64,000 nucleotides of DNA from Bacilli bacterium (GTDB taxonomy: Bacteria; Bacillota_I; Bacilli_A; RF39; UBA660): the NCBI GenBank assembly GCA_900768815.1, contig CAAGEE010000010.1, positions 1 to 64,000 of the forward strand, read 5' to 3'. How positions within the stretch are numbered: position 1 is the first letter of the stretch; each line of letters opens with the position of its first letter. This document shows positions 1 to 8,880 of this stretch, in pieces. Below the pieces are notes generated by a model. That model saw only the letters and a list, made by a program, of their open reading frames with translations. It did no database searches and was not told the DNA's origin. Both the position numbers and the translations under genes were made by a program.

Positions 1-171
1 AAACTTGCTGAATTATCTGCTATTGCGCCATCAACATTAAGAGCATTACTGGCAAACAATGTAGATAATCCAAGTCCTACAATTATCTTTAAAATATGTA
101 AAACTTTAAAAATAGAACTTAAAGATTTTTATGACTCTCCATTATTTGATATAGAGAAATTAAAGTATTAA
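1..171 (+). CDS. XRE-family HTH regulator, C-terminal part
   Basis: The frame is open from the first base and ends with TAA at 169-171. The 56 visible residues (LAELSAIAPSTLRALL, then a helix containing PSPTIIFKICKTL) look like the recognition helix and later helices of a Cro/CI-type helix-turn-helix domain, with a short tail. The N-terminus lies outside the window, so total length and target are unknown. It is one of only two plus-strand genes here and converges with bceB. A hairpin terminator follows at once. Confidence 0.75.
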   Translation, partial: KLAELSAIAPSTLRALLANNVDNPSPTIIFKICKTLKIELKDFYDSPLFDIEKLKY

Positions 172-174
172 AAT

Positions 175-200
175 AAGAGGCTTGTAATAGCCTCTTTTAT
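175..200 (+). terminator. Intrinsic terminator, possibly bidirectional
   Basis: An 8-bp stem AAGAGGCT / AGCCTCTT with a 6-nt loop is followed by a T-rich run on plus. It sits between the convergent XRE gene and bceB. The minus-strand side also has a weaker T-rich run, so it may serve both genes. Confidence 0.75.
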
Positions 201-216
201 CGTTTTATAAGATATA

Positions 217-2247
217 TTATTTTTCCTTAATTATATTTTTACTGCAAATATAAGTTACTAAGAAGTATCCTCCATATATAAATATTATAAATAAAGATGT
301 TATTATAACTGATTTTAAATTAAAACTAACACCCATTGTTTTTAAAATATTATTACAAAACATAACACCAAATATTGAATGAATTATAGCTAGTATAAGT
401 GGAAACATAAAAAATATTCCAATTTGTTTAAAAAGAGCTTTATTTAATTCTTGTTCATCTACACCAATTTTTCTTAACACAACAAATTTTTCTACATTGT
501 CACTTGACTCTGATAATTCTTTTAAAGCTAAAATAGCAGCACACGATATCAAAAATATAATTCCAAGATACAAACCTAAAAATGTAACAATAGCACCAAG
601 TCCAACACTTGCATCTCTTATATCTTTCTTAGTATTAAATGTTATGATGTATTTACTAGTATTATTTAAAAATGAAGTAACATCTTTCTCTATATCATCT
701 TGATTTCCATTATAATCAGCAACCATTTTGTTAGATATCTTTTGATTTTCATTTAAAGCTTCATCTGGTAAAACAATAAACCCAATCTCTGACTTTTGAC
801 TACCCATTTCATAAAAACCATTAATTGCTTTTTTATATTTTGGTAAATATATTCTTTGATTAACTATAATCTCTGTATTTCTTTTTAAAGCTTCATTCTT
901 AATATCAATCATTTCTTTATAGTTCCCAACAACAGCATATTGATCACTATTTAAATTGATTTTTTCTAAATTAAAATTATTAGCTAAGTTATTATAGTCA
1001 CTATTTTTCATTAAAACAATATAATCATCATATCTTAAAAAAGGATAATTTTTCTTTACAGTTTTATAATAAGTTCCTAATGTAGACTTTAAAGTAACAT
1101 AATCATCAGCATACAAAGAAAAATAAACTATATTTTTAAATTTTTTAAAATCAAATCCATTCTTTGTAAAAATTTCTTCAAAACTTAATTTATAATTTTC
1201 TATTTGTTTATCAGTAAAATCATTAACTTCTAAATCAACATTTGCAGGTTTTGAAATTTCTATATCCCTTGGAGAAAATTCTATCACATTTTTATTTAAA
1301 GAATTCTTCATTGACAAAGCACTTGATAGTACACAAATCGTTATAAATAACATCAAACATATTATTGTCATCGAAAAAGTCATAGTATTTATTTTACTTG
1401 AAAACTGTCTAAGGGTGAAACTATTTAACCCTTTATAATAAGTGTTCTTCATACTTATAAATATTTTTAAAAGCAATCCCGATAAAGACCAAAACACAAA
1501 GAAAGTTGAAACAGCACCTACTCCTATAGGAACAAAAATACTATTTGCATCAGCCATTTTCTCAATGCCACCAGTAACCTGATAATAAGCAAATCCTAGT
1601 GCTATGCAAGAAATAATAAACACTATTGTACAGAACAATGGATTTTTTAATTTTATTTTTTCAGATTTTTTATTAAAATGCATTAAATCTATCAATTTAC
1701 ATTTACTAATATTTATAGTATTAAATATCATAACTACAAAATACATAATACTAAAATAAATCAAAGTTTTAATACAAGCATTTGTTGAAAATACGAATTG
1801 AAATCTAGTTAAATCTGCTTCAAACATATTAGCAACCAAAATACTCATCAATTGTGATAATAAAAAACCTATTCCTAAACCAACTACCAATGAAACTATA
1901 CCTATTATTAATGTTTCAATAAATAATATTAAGGATATTTTCTTTTTGCTCATTCCAAGCGTTAAATAAACCCCAAATTCTTTATTTCTTCTTTTTATTA
2001 AGAATCTACTTGCATAAACAATTAAAAACGCTAATATTATAGATACAAACACGCTAACACCAGAAAGAACATTGGTCATAAGTTTTATTATTTCTGCTGT
2101 TGTTGATGATACCTTCATCATAACTGACTGATCATCTATTGCATTGAACACATAAAAAATTGCAACACCTAGTATCAGAGTAAAGAAATAGATGGCATAA
2201 TCCTTTATACTCTTACTAATATTTTTTAATGATAACTTAAAGAGCAT
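217..2247 (-). CDS. bceB: BceB-type ABC transporter permease (FtsX-like)
   Basis: At 676 aa this is the usual size for the BceB/YtsD class of permeases, which pair with a BceA ATPase and a Bce-type two-component system to sense and remove bacitracin-like or other cell-wall-active peptides. Hydrophobic segments group as about seven before residue 310 and three after residue 540. They flank a large hydrophilic domain (about 320-540) that would face outside and is typical of the family. The start overlaps the end of bceA by 11 nt, indicating translational coupling. The peptide recognised cannot be read from sequence. Confidence 0.9.
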   Translation of the reverse strand: MLFKLSLKNISKSIKDYAIYFFTLILGVAIFYVFNAIDDQSVMMKVSSTTAEIIKLMTNVLSGVSVFVSIILAFLIVYASRFLIKRRNKEFGVYLTLGMSKKKISLILFIETLIIGIVSLVVGLGIGFLLSQLMSILVANMFEADLTRFQFVFSTNACIKTLIYFSIMYFVVMIFNTINISKCKLIDLMHFNKKSEKIKLKNPLFCTIVFIISCIALGFAYYQVTGGIEKMADANSIFVPIGVGAVSTFFVFWSLSGLLLKIFISMKNTYYKGLNSFTLRQFSSKINTMTFSMTIICLMLFITICVLSSALSMKNSLNKNVIEFSPRDIEISKPANVDLEVNDFTDKQIENYKLSFEEIFTKNGFDFKKFKNIVYFSLYADDYVTLKSTLGTYYKTVKKNYPFLRYDDYIVLMKNSDYNNLANNFNLEKINLNSDQYAVVGNYKEMIDIKNEALKRNTEIIVNQRIYLPKYKKAINGFYEMGSQKSEIGFIVLPDEALNENQKISNKMVADYNGNQDDIEKDVTSFLNNTSKYIITFNTKKDIRDASVGLGAIVTFLGLYLGIIFLISCAAILALKELSESSDNVEKFVVLRKIGVDEQELNKALFKQIGIFFMFPLILAIIHSIFGVMFCNNILKTMGVSFNLKSVIITSLFIIFIYGGYFLVTYICSKNIIKEK

Positions 2248-3004
2248 CGTTTAAGTCACCACCAAGTAATGTTACAACATCTATTATTTTATCAAAAAAT
2301 TCTTTTCTAGAATTTGTTCCTTTAATTATTTCATTAAAAATTTTGCCATCTTTGATAAATATGACTCTTGAAGAATAACTTGCAGTAAACGCATCATGTG
2401 TCACCATAAGAATTGTTGCTTGTAATTCTTTATTCAAATAATCAAATTTTTCTAAAAGCATTTTAGCTGACTTTGAATCCAATGCACCTGTTGGTTCATC
2501 TGCAAGAATTAACTTTGGATTAGTAATTATTGCTCTTGCACTAGCGACTCTTTGCTTTTGACCTCCACTCATTTGATATGGATATTTGTTAAGTACATTA
2601 ACAATATCCAGTTCTTTTGCAACTTTTTTAATTCTTGTATCAATTTCTCTTGAATTCACATTTTGAATAGAAAGTGCCAAAGCAATATTTTCATAAGCAG
2701 TTAAAGTATCAAGTAAATTAAAATCTTGAAATATAAAACCTAACTCTTCCCTTCTAAACTTATTTAGACTATTTCCTCTTAATTTTGTGATATCATTACC
2801 TGATACATAAATATGTCCAGATGTAACTTTATCAATTGTAGATATACAATTTAAAAGAGTAGTCTTTCCAGAGCCACTTGCTCCCATTATTGCAACAAAT
2901 TCTCCCTTTTCAACATCAAATGATAGGTTATCAATTGCTTTTGTAAGACTAGATTTATTGCCATAATATTTTTCAATTTTATCAATTTTTAAGATATTTT
3001 CCAT
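2237..3004 (-). CDS. bceA: BceA-type ABC transporter ATPase
   Basis: A 255-aa nucleotide-binding subunit. Walker A is GASGSGKTT (residues 41-49), the signature is MSGGQKQR (about 145-152) and Walker B is LILADEP (165-171). It is a MacB/LolD-like ATPase that energises BceB. Upstream, 3050-3090 holds a block with a perfect TTACA-ATTT-TGTAA palindrome, the site type reported for BceR-like regulators, so expression is probably induced through the neighbouring BceRS system. RBS AGGAG lies just upstream of the ATG. Confidence 0.95.
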   Translation of the reverse strand: MENILKIDKIEKYYGNKSSLTKAIDNLSFDVEKGEFVAIMGASGSGKTTLLNCISTIDKVTSGHIYVSGNDITKLRGNSLNKFRREELGFIFQDFNLLDTLTAYENIALALSIQNVNSREIDTRIKKVAKELDIVNVLNKYPYQMSGGQKQRVASARAIITNPKLILADEPTGALDSKSAKMLLEKFDYLNKELQATILMVTHDAFTASYSSRVIFIKDGKIFNEIIKGTNSRKEFFDKIIDVVTLLGGDLNDAL

Positions 3005-3049
3005 AATCTTTCTCCTTTCTGATTACATTGTAATATAAAAGATAGGATT

Positions 3050-3090
3050 AGTCGTTATTCTAATATTACAGAATATTACAATTTTGTAAT
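3050..3090 (-). promoter_or_regulatory. Predicted BceR operator upstream of bceA
   Basis: TTACA-ATTT-TGTAA occupies 3076-3089 and lies inside a 41-nt block that matches 5647-5687, upstream of the transglycosylase gene, at 38 of 41 positions. TNACA-N4-TGTAA is the known Bce-type response-regulator site. A TATATT-like -10 occurs nearer the gene. The -35 is poor, as expected of an activator-dependent promoter. Assignment to this BceR is inference. Confidence 0.75.
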
Positions 3091-3122
3091 ATTTATTTTT
3101 AGTATCCAAATCTGCATAAACT

Positions 3123-4139
3123 TTAATCAACTTTATAAAAATCATTTTTATAAAAGATAATTGTAATTTTTGTATATTTATGTATTTCAGATTCAATAAT
3201 TATCTTATGTCCTAATTTATCGCATAATTTCTTGACAATATAAAGTCCCATACCTGTTGATTTTGCCATTATTCTACCGTTTTCACCAGTGAAAGATTTA
3301 TCAAATACTCTTTTTATATCATTTTTAGGTATTCCTATTCCATTATCCCAAATAGTTAGATATACTTTATCTTTTTCATCTTTTACACTAATTTTTATTA
3401 TTGAATCGTTATTATTTTTTTTATATTTAATACTATTGTTTATAATCTGATTTAATACGAACTCTAACCATTTTGAATCCGTTAAAACTTTTTCATTATG
3501 AATATCAACTTCAAGATTAACTTTGTTTTCTAATAAGTCATCTTTATTTTTTAAAGCAACATCTTTGATAATCTTCTGCAATTCAATTTCTTTGATAAGA
3601 TAATCTTTCTCGGCATTTTCGCTTCGAACGAAATATAAAATTTGATCTATATAGTTATCTAACTTTCTAATTTGCTCTATATATCTCTTATCAAACATAT
3701 TTTTGTTGTTATGAATTAATAAAGTTAAACTTGCTACTGGAATCTTTACTTCATGAATCCACATTTCTACATATTCCTTGAAATCGGTAATACTTAAATT
3801 ATATTCTTTTACATTTTCAATCATTGACTTGTTTATATCATAAAGAATTTGATAAAAAATTTCGCCATCATAAAAGTCTGGCTTATTTAATATTTCTAAA
3901 ATTAAATATTTTTTATCTAACTTATCAAGCGTATTTAATATTTTTTTGTAAAATTTGTATTTCCTGAAATAATCAAAAATAATATTAAATGTTGCAACTA
4001 AAAAAAATAATATTGTCAATGCTATTTTCAAATCATTTTCCACTTTAAATGCGTTTAACATAAGAATAGCAATTATGAATCCAACAATTGACACAGTTAT
4101 CTGTACTGTTTTATCTAATAAATATTTTTTAAAACTCAT
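3123..4139 (-). CDS. bceS: BceS-type intramembrane-sensing histidine kinase
   Basis: 338 aa. Two transmembrane helices (about 13-31 and 38-56) are separated by only a few residues, so there is no extracellular sensor domain; this is the hallmark of BceS kinases, which take their signal from the BceAB transporter. The H-box is WIHEVKIPVASL with His129, followed by an N-box (LNQIINNSIKY) and a G-box (DNGIGIP). The start overlaps the end of bceR by 4 nt. It should phosphorylate BceR. Confidence 0.93.
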   Translation of the reverse strand: MSFKKYLLDKTVQITVSIVGFIIAILMLNAFKVENDLKIALTILFFLVATFNIIFDYFRKYKFYKKILNTLDKLDKKYLILEILNKPDFYDGEIFYQILYDINKSMIENVKEYNLSITDFKEYVEMWIHEVKIPVASLTLLIHNNKNMFDKRYIEQIRKLDNYIDQILYFVRSENAEKDYLIKEIELQKIIKDVALKNKDDLLENKVNLEVDIHNEKVLTDSKWLEFVLNQIINNSIKYKKNNNDSIIKISVKDEKDKVYLTIWDNGIGIPKNDIKRVFDKSFTGENGRIMAKSTGMGLYIVKKLCDKLGHKIIIESEIHKYTKITIIFYKNDFYKVD

Positions 4140-4798
4140 AATAATTTATACCCTTGTCCTTTTCTTGTTTCAATTCTATTTTCAAGTCCAAAATTTTGTA
4201 ATTTATTTCTCAATCTACTAATATTTACTGTTAGAGCGTTGTCATTTATAAATTCATTATTATTCCATAAATCTGTCATTAAATCATCACGAGTTACTAT
4301 TCTACCACGATTACTTAAAAGATATGTAAAGATAATCATTTCATTTTTAGTTAGTTCTAATACCTTTTCACCTTGTTTCAATATTCCCTTTTGTGGATTG
4401 ACACTAATATTATCATAAAATAAGTCGTACATATTATTATCCATTCGTTTAAATATATTTTGTATTCTCAATAATAAGATTGTTGGATTATATGGCTTAG
4501 TAATATAATCGTCTGCACCATAAGATATAGATAAAACTTCATCTACTTCTCCTACTCTGCTCGTAACCATAATAATAGGAACATTAGATTCTTTTCTAAT
4601 TTCTTTTAATAAAATTTCACCATTTTTATTAGGTAAATTAATATCCATTAAAATTAAATCAAATTTCATATTTTTTATATTTTCTTTAACATTATCAAAC
4701 TTTTCTATAATTAATACTTCATACCCTGAATTTTCTAACAAAGATTTTAACTCATTTCTGATAATTTTTTCATCTTCTATAATTAATATTTTTTTCAT
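4136..4798 (-). CDS. bceR: BceR-type response regulator (OmpR/PhoB family)
   Basis: A 220-aa regulator. The receiver domain is residues 1-120, with Asp52 as phosphoacceptor in LILMDINLPNKNG, acidic residues EDE at 8-10 and Lys in YITKPYNP. The winged-helix DNA-binding domain follows (about 125-220, ending RKGQGYKLL). It is co-transcribed with bceS (4-nt overlap). Its likely targets are the two matching palindromes at 3076 and 5673, upstream of bceA and of the glycosyltransferase gene. No such palindrome is seen upstream of bceR itself, so bceRS may be expressed constitutively. Confidence 0.94.
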   Translation of the reverse strand: MKKILIIEDEKIIRNELKSLLENSGYEVLIIEKFDNVKENIKNMKFDLILMDINLPNKNGEILLKEIRKESNVPIIMVTSRVGEVDEVLSISYGADDYITKPYNPTILLLRIQNIFKRMDNNMYDLFYDNISVNPQKGILKQGEKVLELTKNEMIIFTYLLSNRGRIVTRDDLMTDLWNNNEFINDNALTVNISRLRNKLQNFGLENRIETRKGQGYKLL

Positions 4799-4889
4799 AG
4801 TTTGTCTCCTTTCATAATTTGCATTTTAATCATTCATATTATATCACTTTAATTTTCTGAATTATTATAATTTATAAAATTAAATATAA

Positions 4890-5579
4890 TTATTTTATAA
4901 TTTTTTCTGCTTCAACTTTATCTAGGTTACCATATTTAATCATTTTGTTTATAACTTGCCTCTGTCTTTCAATTGCTAAATTTTTATTTTGAATTGGATT
5001 ATATAAAGACGGAGCATTTGGGATTCCTGCTAGCATAATTGATTCACTATCGTTCATATCTTTTGGTAATTTATTAAAATAACCTAAACTTGCTGACTTA
5101 ACAGAATAAAATCCATTGCCAAAATATGAAGTATTCAAATATAATTCTAATATTTCATCCTTATTATAGTTACTTTCTATGCTAAATGCCATAAAAATTT
5201 CTGCAACTTTCCTTACTATTTTCTTATCTTGTGTAAAATAGATATTCTTGGCTAGTTGTTGGGTAATTGTGCTTCCTCCCTCTACAAATTTCATTTTTTT
5301 TATATCATTTACAAATGCTCTTCCAATAGAAATGACATCTATCCCAAAATGTTTGTAAAATCTATGATCTTCAACTGATACAACTGCTTTTAAATATATT
5401 TGAGGCATATCATCAATTTTTGTATAATCTTCTTTTTGCCTAATTGTTGTAATTTTATCCTTTAATGGCATTTTATTTATGGCATTCTTATACATTTGAT
5501 AACCACTACAAATAAAATAACTTCCTATACAAATAAATATTAATAAAATTGTTATTGCAATCTTTTTAACTAATTTCAT
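4890..5579 (-). CDS. Monofunctional peptidoglycan glycosyltransferase (GT51)
   Basis: 229 aa: an N-terminal membrane anchor (about 7-28), then a GT51 domain with no transpeptidase domain. Catalytic Glu70 lies in VEDHRFYKHFGID, GGSTITQQLAKN is at 101-112 and the second motif ELYLNTSYFGNG at about 145-156. It polymerises lipid II into glycan strands. It lies just upstream of bceRS. Its promoter region carries the same 41-nt block as bceA (5647-5687), so it is probably a BceR regulon member induced under lipid-II stress. It is shorter than bifunctional PBPs but complete for a monofunctional enzyme. Confidence 0.9.
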   Translation of the reverse strand: MKLVKKIAITILLIFICIGSYFICSGYQMYKNAINKMPLKDKITTIRQKEDYTKIDDMPQIYLKAVVSVEDHRFYKHFGIDVISIGRAFVNDIKKMKFVEGGSTITQQLAKNIYFTQDKKIVRKVAEIFMAFSIESNYNKDEILELYLNTSYFGNGFYSVKSASLGYFNKLPKDMNDSESIMLAGIPNAPSLYNPIQNKNLAIERQRQVINKMIKYGNLDKVEAEKIIK

Positions 5580-5646
5580 ATAATGCTAATCCCTTCTTTA
5601 CTAAAAAGTAATTTATTGCAATAATATTATCATTTTTTATCATATA

Positions 5647-5687
5647 AGTCGTCATTCTAATATTACTCAATATTACAATTTTGTAAT
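5647..5687 (-). promoter_or_regulatory. Predicted BceR operator upstream of the GT51 gene
   Basis: TTACA-ATTT-TGTAA at 5673-5686 lies within a 41-nt block differing at only three positions from 3050-3090. Conservation extends beyond the palindrome to the AGAAT-ACGACT segment (minus-strand reading), which suggests a conserved operator plus promoter spacing. Confidence 0.7.
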
Positions 5688-5863
5688 GTAATTTAATTAT
5701 GTATCAAGTCTATTTCATAATTTTAGAAATAACCTTTTTATTTTAAAATATAGAATTAGTATTTCTATACTTAATTTTAAAATTGCAATTAGCATACTTA
5801 CTCAGCCTTAAAGTAGTTAATCCAATAAGCTAGTTTTACGAATTTACTATTTTATATATTAAT

Positions 5864-6170
5864 TCAGCAGCAGTCTCTCTTATGATAATACTCTACTACT
5901 CTATTAATTGCTATTTCAGAATCAAATACTTTATCTATTCTTTCCTTACCAAGAATCGCTAACTAAAATTTAAAAGACTATGCTTTTGGACTTGAAACCA
6001 ATTCAATTAATCTAAAAGTATCACGAGTTAATATTTTTAAATTCCCATCTTTCTAACCCCATCAAAAGTAACACCCGTATCTTCTAAAACATCATGAAGT
6101 AAAACTGAAATACAACTTATCTCATATGAGCATTATAAGCTATAAACAGTACTTTTCTTATTAACCTTGT
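5864..6170 (-). pseudogene. Decayed HD-domain (RelA/SpoT-like hydrolase) remnant
   Basis: The minus strand here encodes fragments of a small HD phosphohydrolase. There is an AYNAHM-like piece near 6123-6143, then SVLLHDVLEDTGVTFDGVRK (HDxxED metal motif, about 6068-6110). After a frame change comes LKILTRD, then a frame broken by at least two stops (SSPKA*SFKF*LAILGKERIDKVFD) ending near 5864. Intact relatives have about 100 residues in place of the missing spacer. No intact start remains, so it should be non-functional. The rest of the 5580-6266 gap holds only the GT51 upstream region and the pepM18 terminator. Confidence 0.6.
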
Positions 6171-6210
6171 ATTAATTACTATTACCAACCACTTTCTTAA
6201 AAAAAGTAAA

Positions 6211-6243
6211 CAAAAAAAAGTAAACCAATACAACAGTTTACCT
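6211..6243 (-). terminator. Intrinsic terminator of the M18 aminopeptidase gene
   Basis: Minus-strand stem GTAAAC / GTTTAC with a 10-nt loop, followed by eight T residues; about 25 nt after the aminopeptidase stop. Confidence 0.8.
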
Positions 6244-6266
6244 TTTATATAAACAGTCTCTGACTA

Positions 6267-7661
6267 CTAATAACTAACTTTATCAGTTGCCTCAAAGAAA
6301 GCCTTATATCCATTATAAGCTGAATAAATATCATATTTACTAGTAACTTCATATGGAGAATGCATTGATATTACTGGAACTCCACAGTCAATAACATCAA
6401 TTCCTTTATTTGCTAAAATATAAGCAATAGTTCCCCCTCCACCAATATCTACTTTACCAAGTTCGGAAACTTGATATTTTACATTATTACTTTCAAATAC
6501 ACGTCTTACATAAGCAACAAACTCAGCATTAGCATCACTTGCTCCAGACTTACCTCTAGCTCCAGTATATTTATTTAATTCAACACCGTAACCAATATAT
6601 GAAGAATTATTAGATTCAGACACTTCTTGATAATTAGGATCAACTCCAGCCCCAACATCAGCAGATAACATTCTAGAATTACAATAAGTTTTATTTAAAT
6701 TTCCAACACCATTATTTCCAGTCTTTTCTAGTAGTTGAAGAATAAAATTATCAAACATTTCTGAATACATTCCCGTATTACCTACACTACCAATCTCTTC
6801 TTTATCAGCAAATATAGAAACACTAGTAACATTAGTAACAGAAGCATCAATAATAGCTCTTAAAGTAGCATAAGCACATACTTTATCATCTTGACCATAT
6901 CCAGCTACCATACTACTATCAAAACCTAAACTTCTAGCTTTAAAAGCTGGTACAACCTCTAATTCAGAACTATAAAAATCAATTTCATTAATTCCATACT
7001 TTTCATTTAATATTCTTAAAATATTATTCTTAACTGGATTTTCCTTTTCTTCACCAGGAATACTACCAATTAATATATTTAAACTTTCTCCCTTAATAGC
7101 CTCTTCTAATTTTTTATCAACTTGATCTTTTGCTAAATGTGGTAATAAATCAGTAATAGTAAAGATTGGATCATTATCATCCTCACCAATATTAATACTT
7201 ATCTTCTCTCCACTAGGTTTAACAACAACACCATGTATTGCTAAAGGAATCGTAGTCCATTGATACTTCTTAATTCCTCCATAGTAATGAGTCTTAAATA
7301 AAGCAAGTTTTCCATCTTCATATACAGGATTAGGTTTTAAATCAAGTCTAGGTGAATCAATATGAGCACCAACTATATTAATTCCCTCATCTATTTTACC
7401 ACTACCAATAATAGCAGCAAAAACACTCTTACACCTATTACTAAAATAAACCTTATCTCCAGCAATCAACCTATCCATATCATTTATATTTCTAAATCCA
7501 TTATTTTCAAGTTCCAAAAGAATACTTTTATTAGCTTCTCTTTCAGTCTTAGATCTGTTTAAAAACTTAATATAATTATTAGAAAAATTCATAATACTCT
7601 CCATTTCTCCAGATCTTAAACTTTTCCAACCAGATTCTTTTTTATTTAAAATATTCTCCAT
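6267..7661 (-). CDS. M18-family metalloaminopeptidase
   Basis: 464 aa, full length for M18 (aspartyl aminopeptidase/LAP4-like) zinc exopeptidases. Visible metal and catalytic elements in order are NIVGAHIDSPR (His100), AGYGQDDKVCA (bridging Asp), ADKEEIGSVG (Glu-Glu pair), SADVGAG (Asp) and VISMHSPYEV (His). It should remove N-terminal residues from cytosolic peptides as a large oligomer. It has no signal peptide. It is a single-gene unit with its own terminator. Substrate preference cannot be told from sequence. Confidence 0.92.
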   Translation of the reverse strand: MENILNKKESGWKSLRSGEMESIMNFSNNYIKFLNRSKTEREANKSILLELENNGFRNINDMDRLIAGDKVYFSNRCKSVFAAIIGSGKIDEGINIVGAHIDSPRLDLKPNPVYEDGKLALFKTHYYGGIKKYQWTTIPLAIHGVVVKPSGEKISINIGEDDNDPIFTITDLLPHLAKDQVDKKLEEAIKGESLNILIGSIPGEEKENPVKNNILRILNEKYGINEIDFYSSELEVVPAFKARSLGFDSSMVAGYGQDDKVCAYATLRAIIDASVTNVTSVSIFADKEEIGSVGNTGMYSEMFDNFILQLLEKTGNNGVGNLNKTYCNSRMLSADVGAGVDPNYQEVSESNNSSYIGYGVELNKYTGARGKSGASDANAEFVAYVRRVFESNNVKYQVSELGKVDIGGGGTIAYILANKGIDVIDCGVPVISMHSPYEVTSKYDIYSAYNGYKAFFEATDKVSY

Positions 7662-7734
7662 AACAACCTCCTTATAATACCTATCTATAGTATACTACAA
7701 ATTAAACATTATATACTAATTAATTTTTTTGATA

Positions 7735-8823
7735 TTATCTTATAGCATCAACTCTTAATGCTAAATAAGGCACATCTCTTTTCTCTTCTTTTAAAAACAA
7801 AGCAAATGTATCATTAACATTAAAATATCTTGTTTTCTCTTCTCCAGCCATACTAGTAGTCTTCCAACTATCAACTCCAGCTTCACTCTTTACTTTTCCA
7901 CCAGTCTCATCTAAAGAAAACTTAATAGATTGAATTGCTTTTTCTATCATTGCTATATTACCATCTGCTGTATTAAACTTTTTATTTTCTAATTCTTTAT
8001 ATTCTCTTTTTACATTAAATGAAAGTATAGGTGCCATAAAAAAGTCTTTTTCTGAAAAATCTCTACTTTCTTCATATTCATTAGTCTTTTTCATCATACT
8101 ATCATATATCTCTTTAAATGTTTCTCCCTCTGGATTCTTATAAAATATAACTTCATCATTATCTTTAGTCTTTATCTTAACAGCAAAATCATCCTTAGAA
8201 TTATAAAATAATACTTCAATCTGTTTTCTTACTGCCTCTTTTGAATTTTTATTTACTCCAAAATATTTAATATCCTCGTATTCTCCAAACTTAGCATTAT
8301 CTAAAACACTAAACTTACTCTTATATTCAAACTCTCTATATAACATTGTATAAAAGAAATATCTTCTTATATCCGAACTAGCAGGATCATCCAACGCATC
8401 ATTATTCCAATCAAAATCATCTAAAATATCACTAGTTTGATTAAACTTTTCCTTAATACCTTTTTGTATTTTTTCTTTCAGTTCCAAATTCTTAAATCCA
8501 TAAATCTTAAAGTAATACTCATCAGATAGCATATCTTCTGTAAAACTTTCTTTATTAAGATTTTCTAACATTTCTAGTTGTGGATTAAAAACAACATCTG
8601 TTTTAACAATTTCATTTTTCATATCATTCCAAACTAATTGAAATGTAGCGCACCAACTACTATCAGTAGTTATCTTATCATCCATAGTAGGTACAATTGT
8701 GATACCTTTAGTTAATGGTATATCTTTTACTTTATTATTACCCATAAAATAAACAATTCCTCCTAAGATAATTAAACAAATACAAGAAATAATAATTATT
8801 CTTTTCTTCCTAATTTTTTTCAT
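7735..8823 (-). CDS. Membrane-anchored protein with a possible serpin-like C-terminus
   Basis: 362 aa: a basic N-terminus, one transmembrane helix (about 8-27), then a soluble, probably extracellular region. I do not recognise the family with certainty. The C-terminal 70 residues resemble the reactive-centre hinge and final strands of serpins: FSLDETGGKVKSEAGV, a variable stretch, then FNVNDTFALFLKE and a closing strand. If so, it would be a surface protease inhibitor or a non-inhibitory relative. It lies between the M18 peptidase and a HExxH protein, in what may be a protease-related neighbourhood. Confidence 0.5.
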   Translation of the reverse strand: MKKIRKKRIIIISCICLIILGGIVYFMGNNKVKDIPLTKGITIVPTMDDKITTDSSWCATFQLVWNDMKNEIVKTDVVFNPQLEMLENLNKESFTEDMLSDEYYFKIYGFKNLELKEKIQKGIKEKFNQTSDILDDFDWNNDALDDPASSDIRRYFFYTMLYREFEYKSKFSVLDNAKFGEYEDIKYFGVNKNSKEAVRKQIEVLFYNSKDDFAVKIKTKDNDEVIFYKNPEGETFKEIYDSMMKKTNEYEESRDFSEKDFFMAPILSFNVKREYKELENKKFNTADGNIAMIEKAIQSIKFSLDETGGKVKSEAGVDSWKTTSMAGEEKTRYFNVNDTFALFLKEEKRDVPYLALRVDAIR

Positions 8824-8880
8824 TAAAACACCTCTTTCTTCATTTAATATTTACTTTTTCTAAAATACCACCATTTTTCA

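Noticed and set aside
3021..3033. Second BceR site (ATTACATTGTAAT) close to the bceA start
   Set aside because: The half-sites are separated by one base rather than four, and there is no copy at the GT51 gene.
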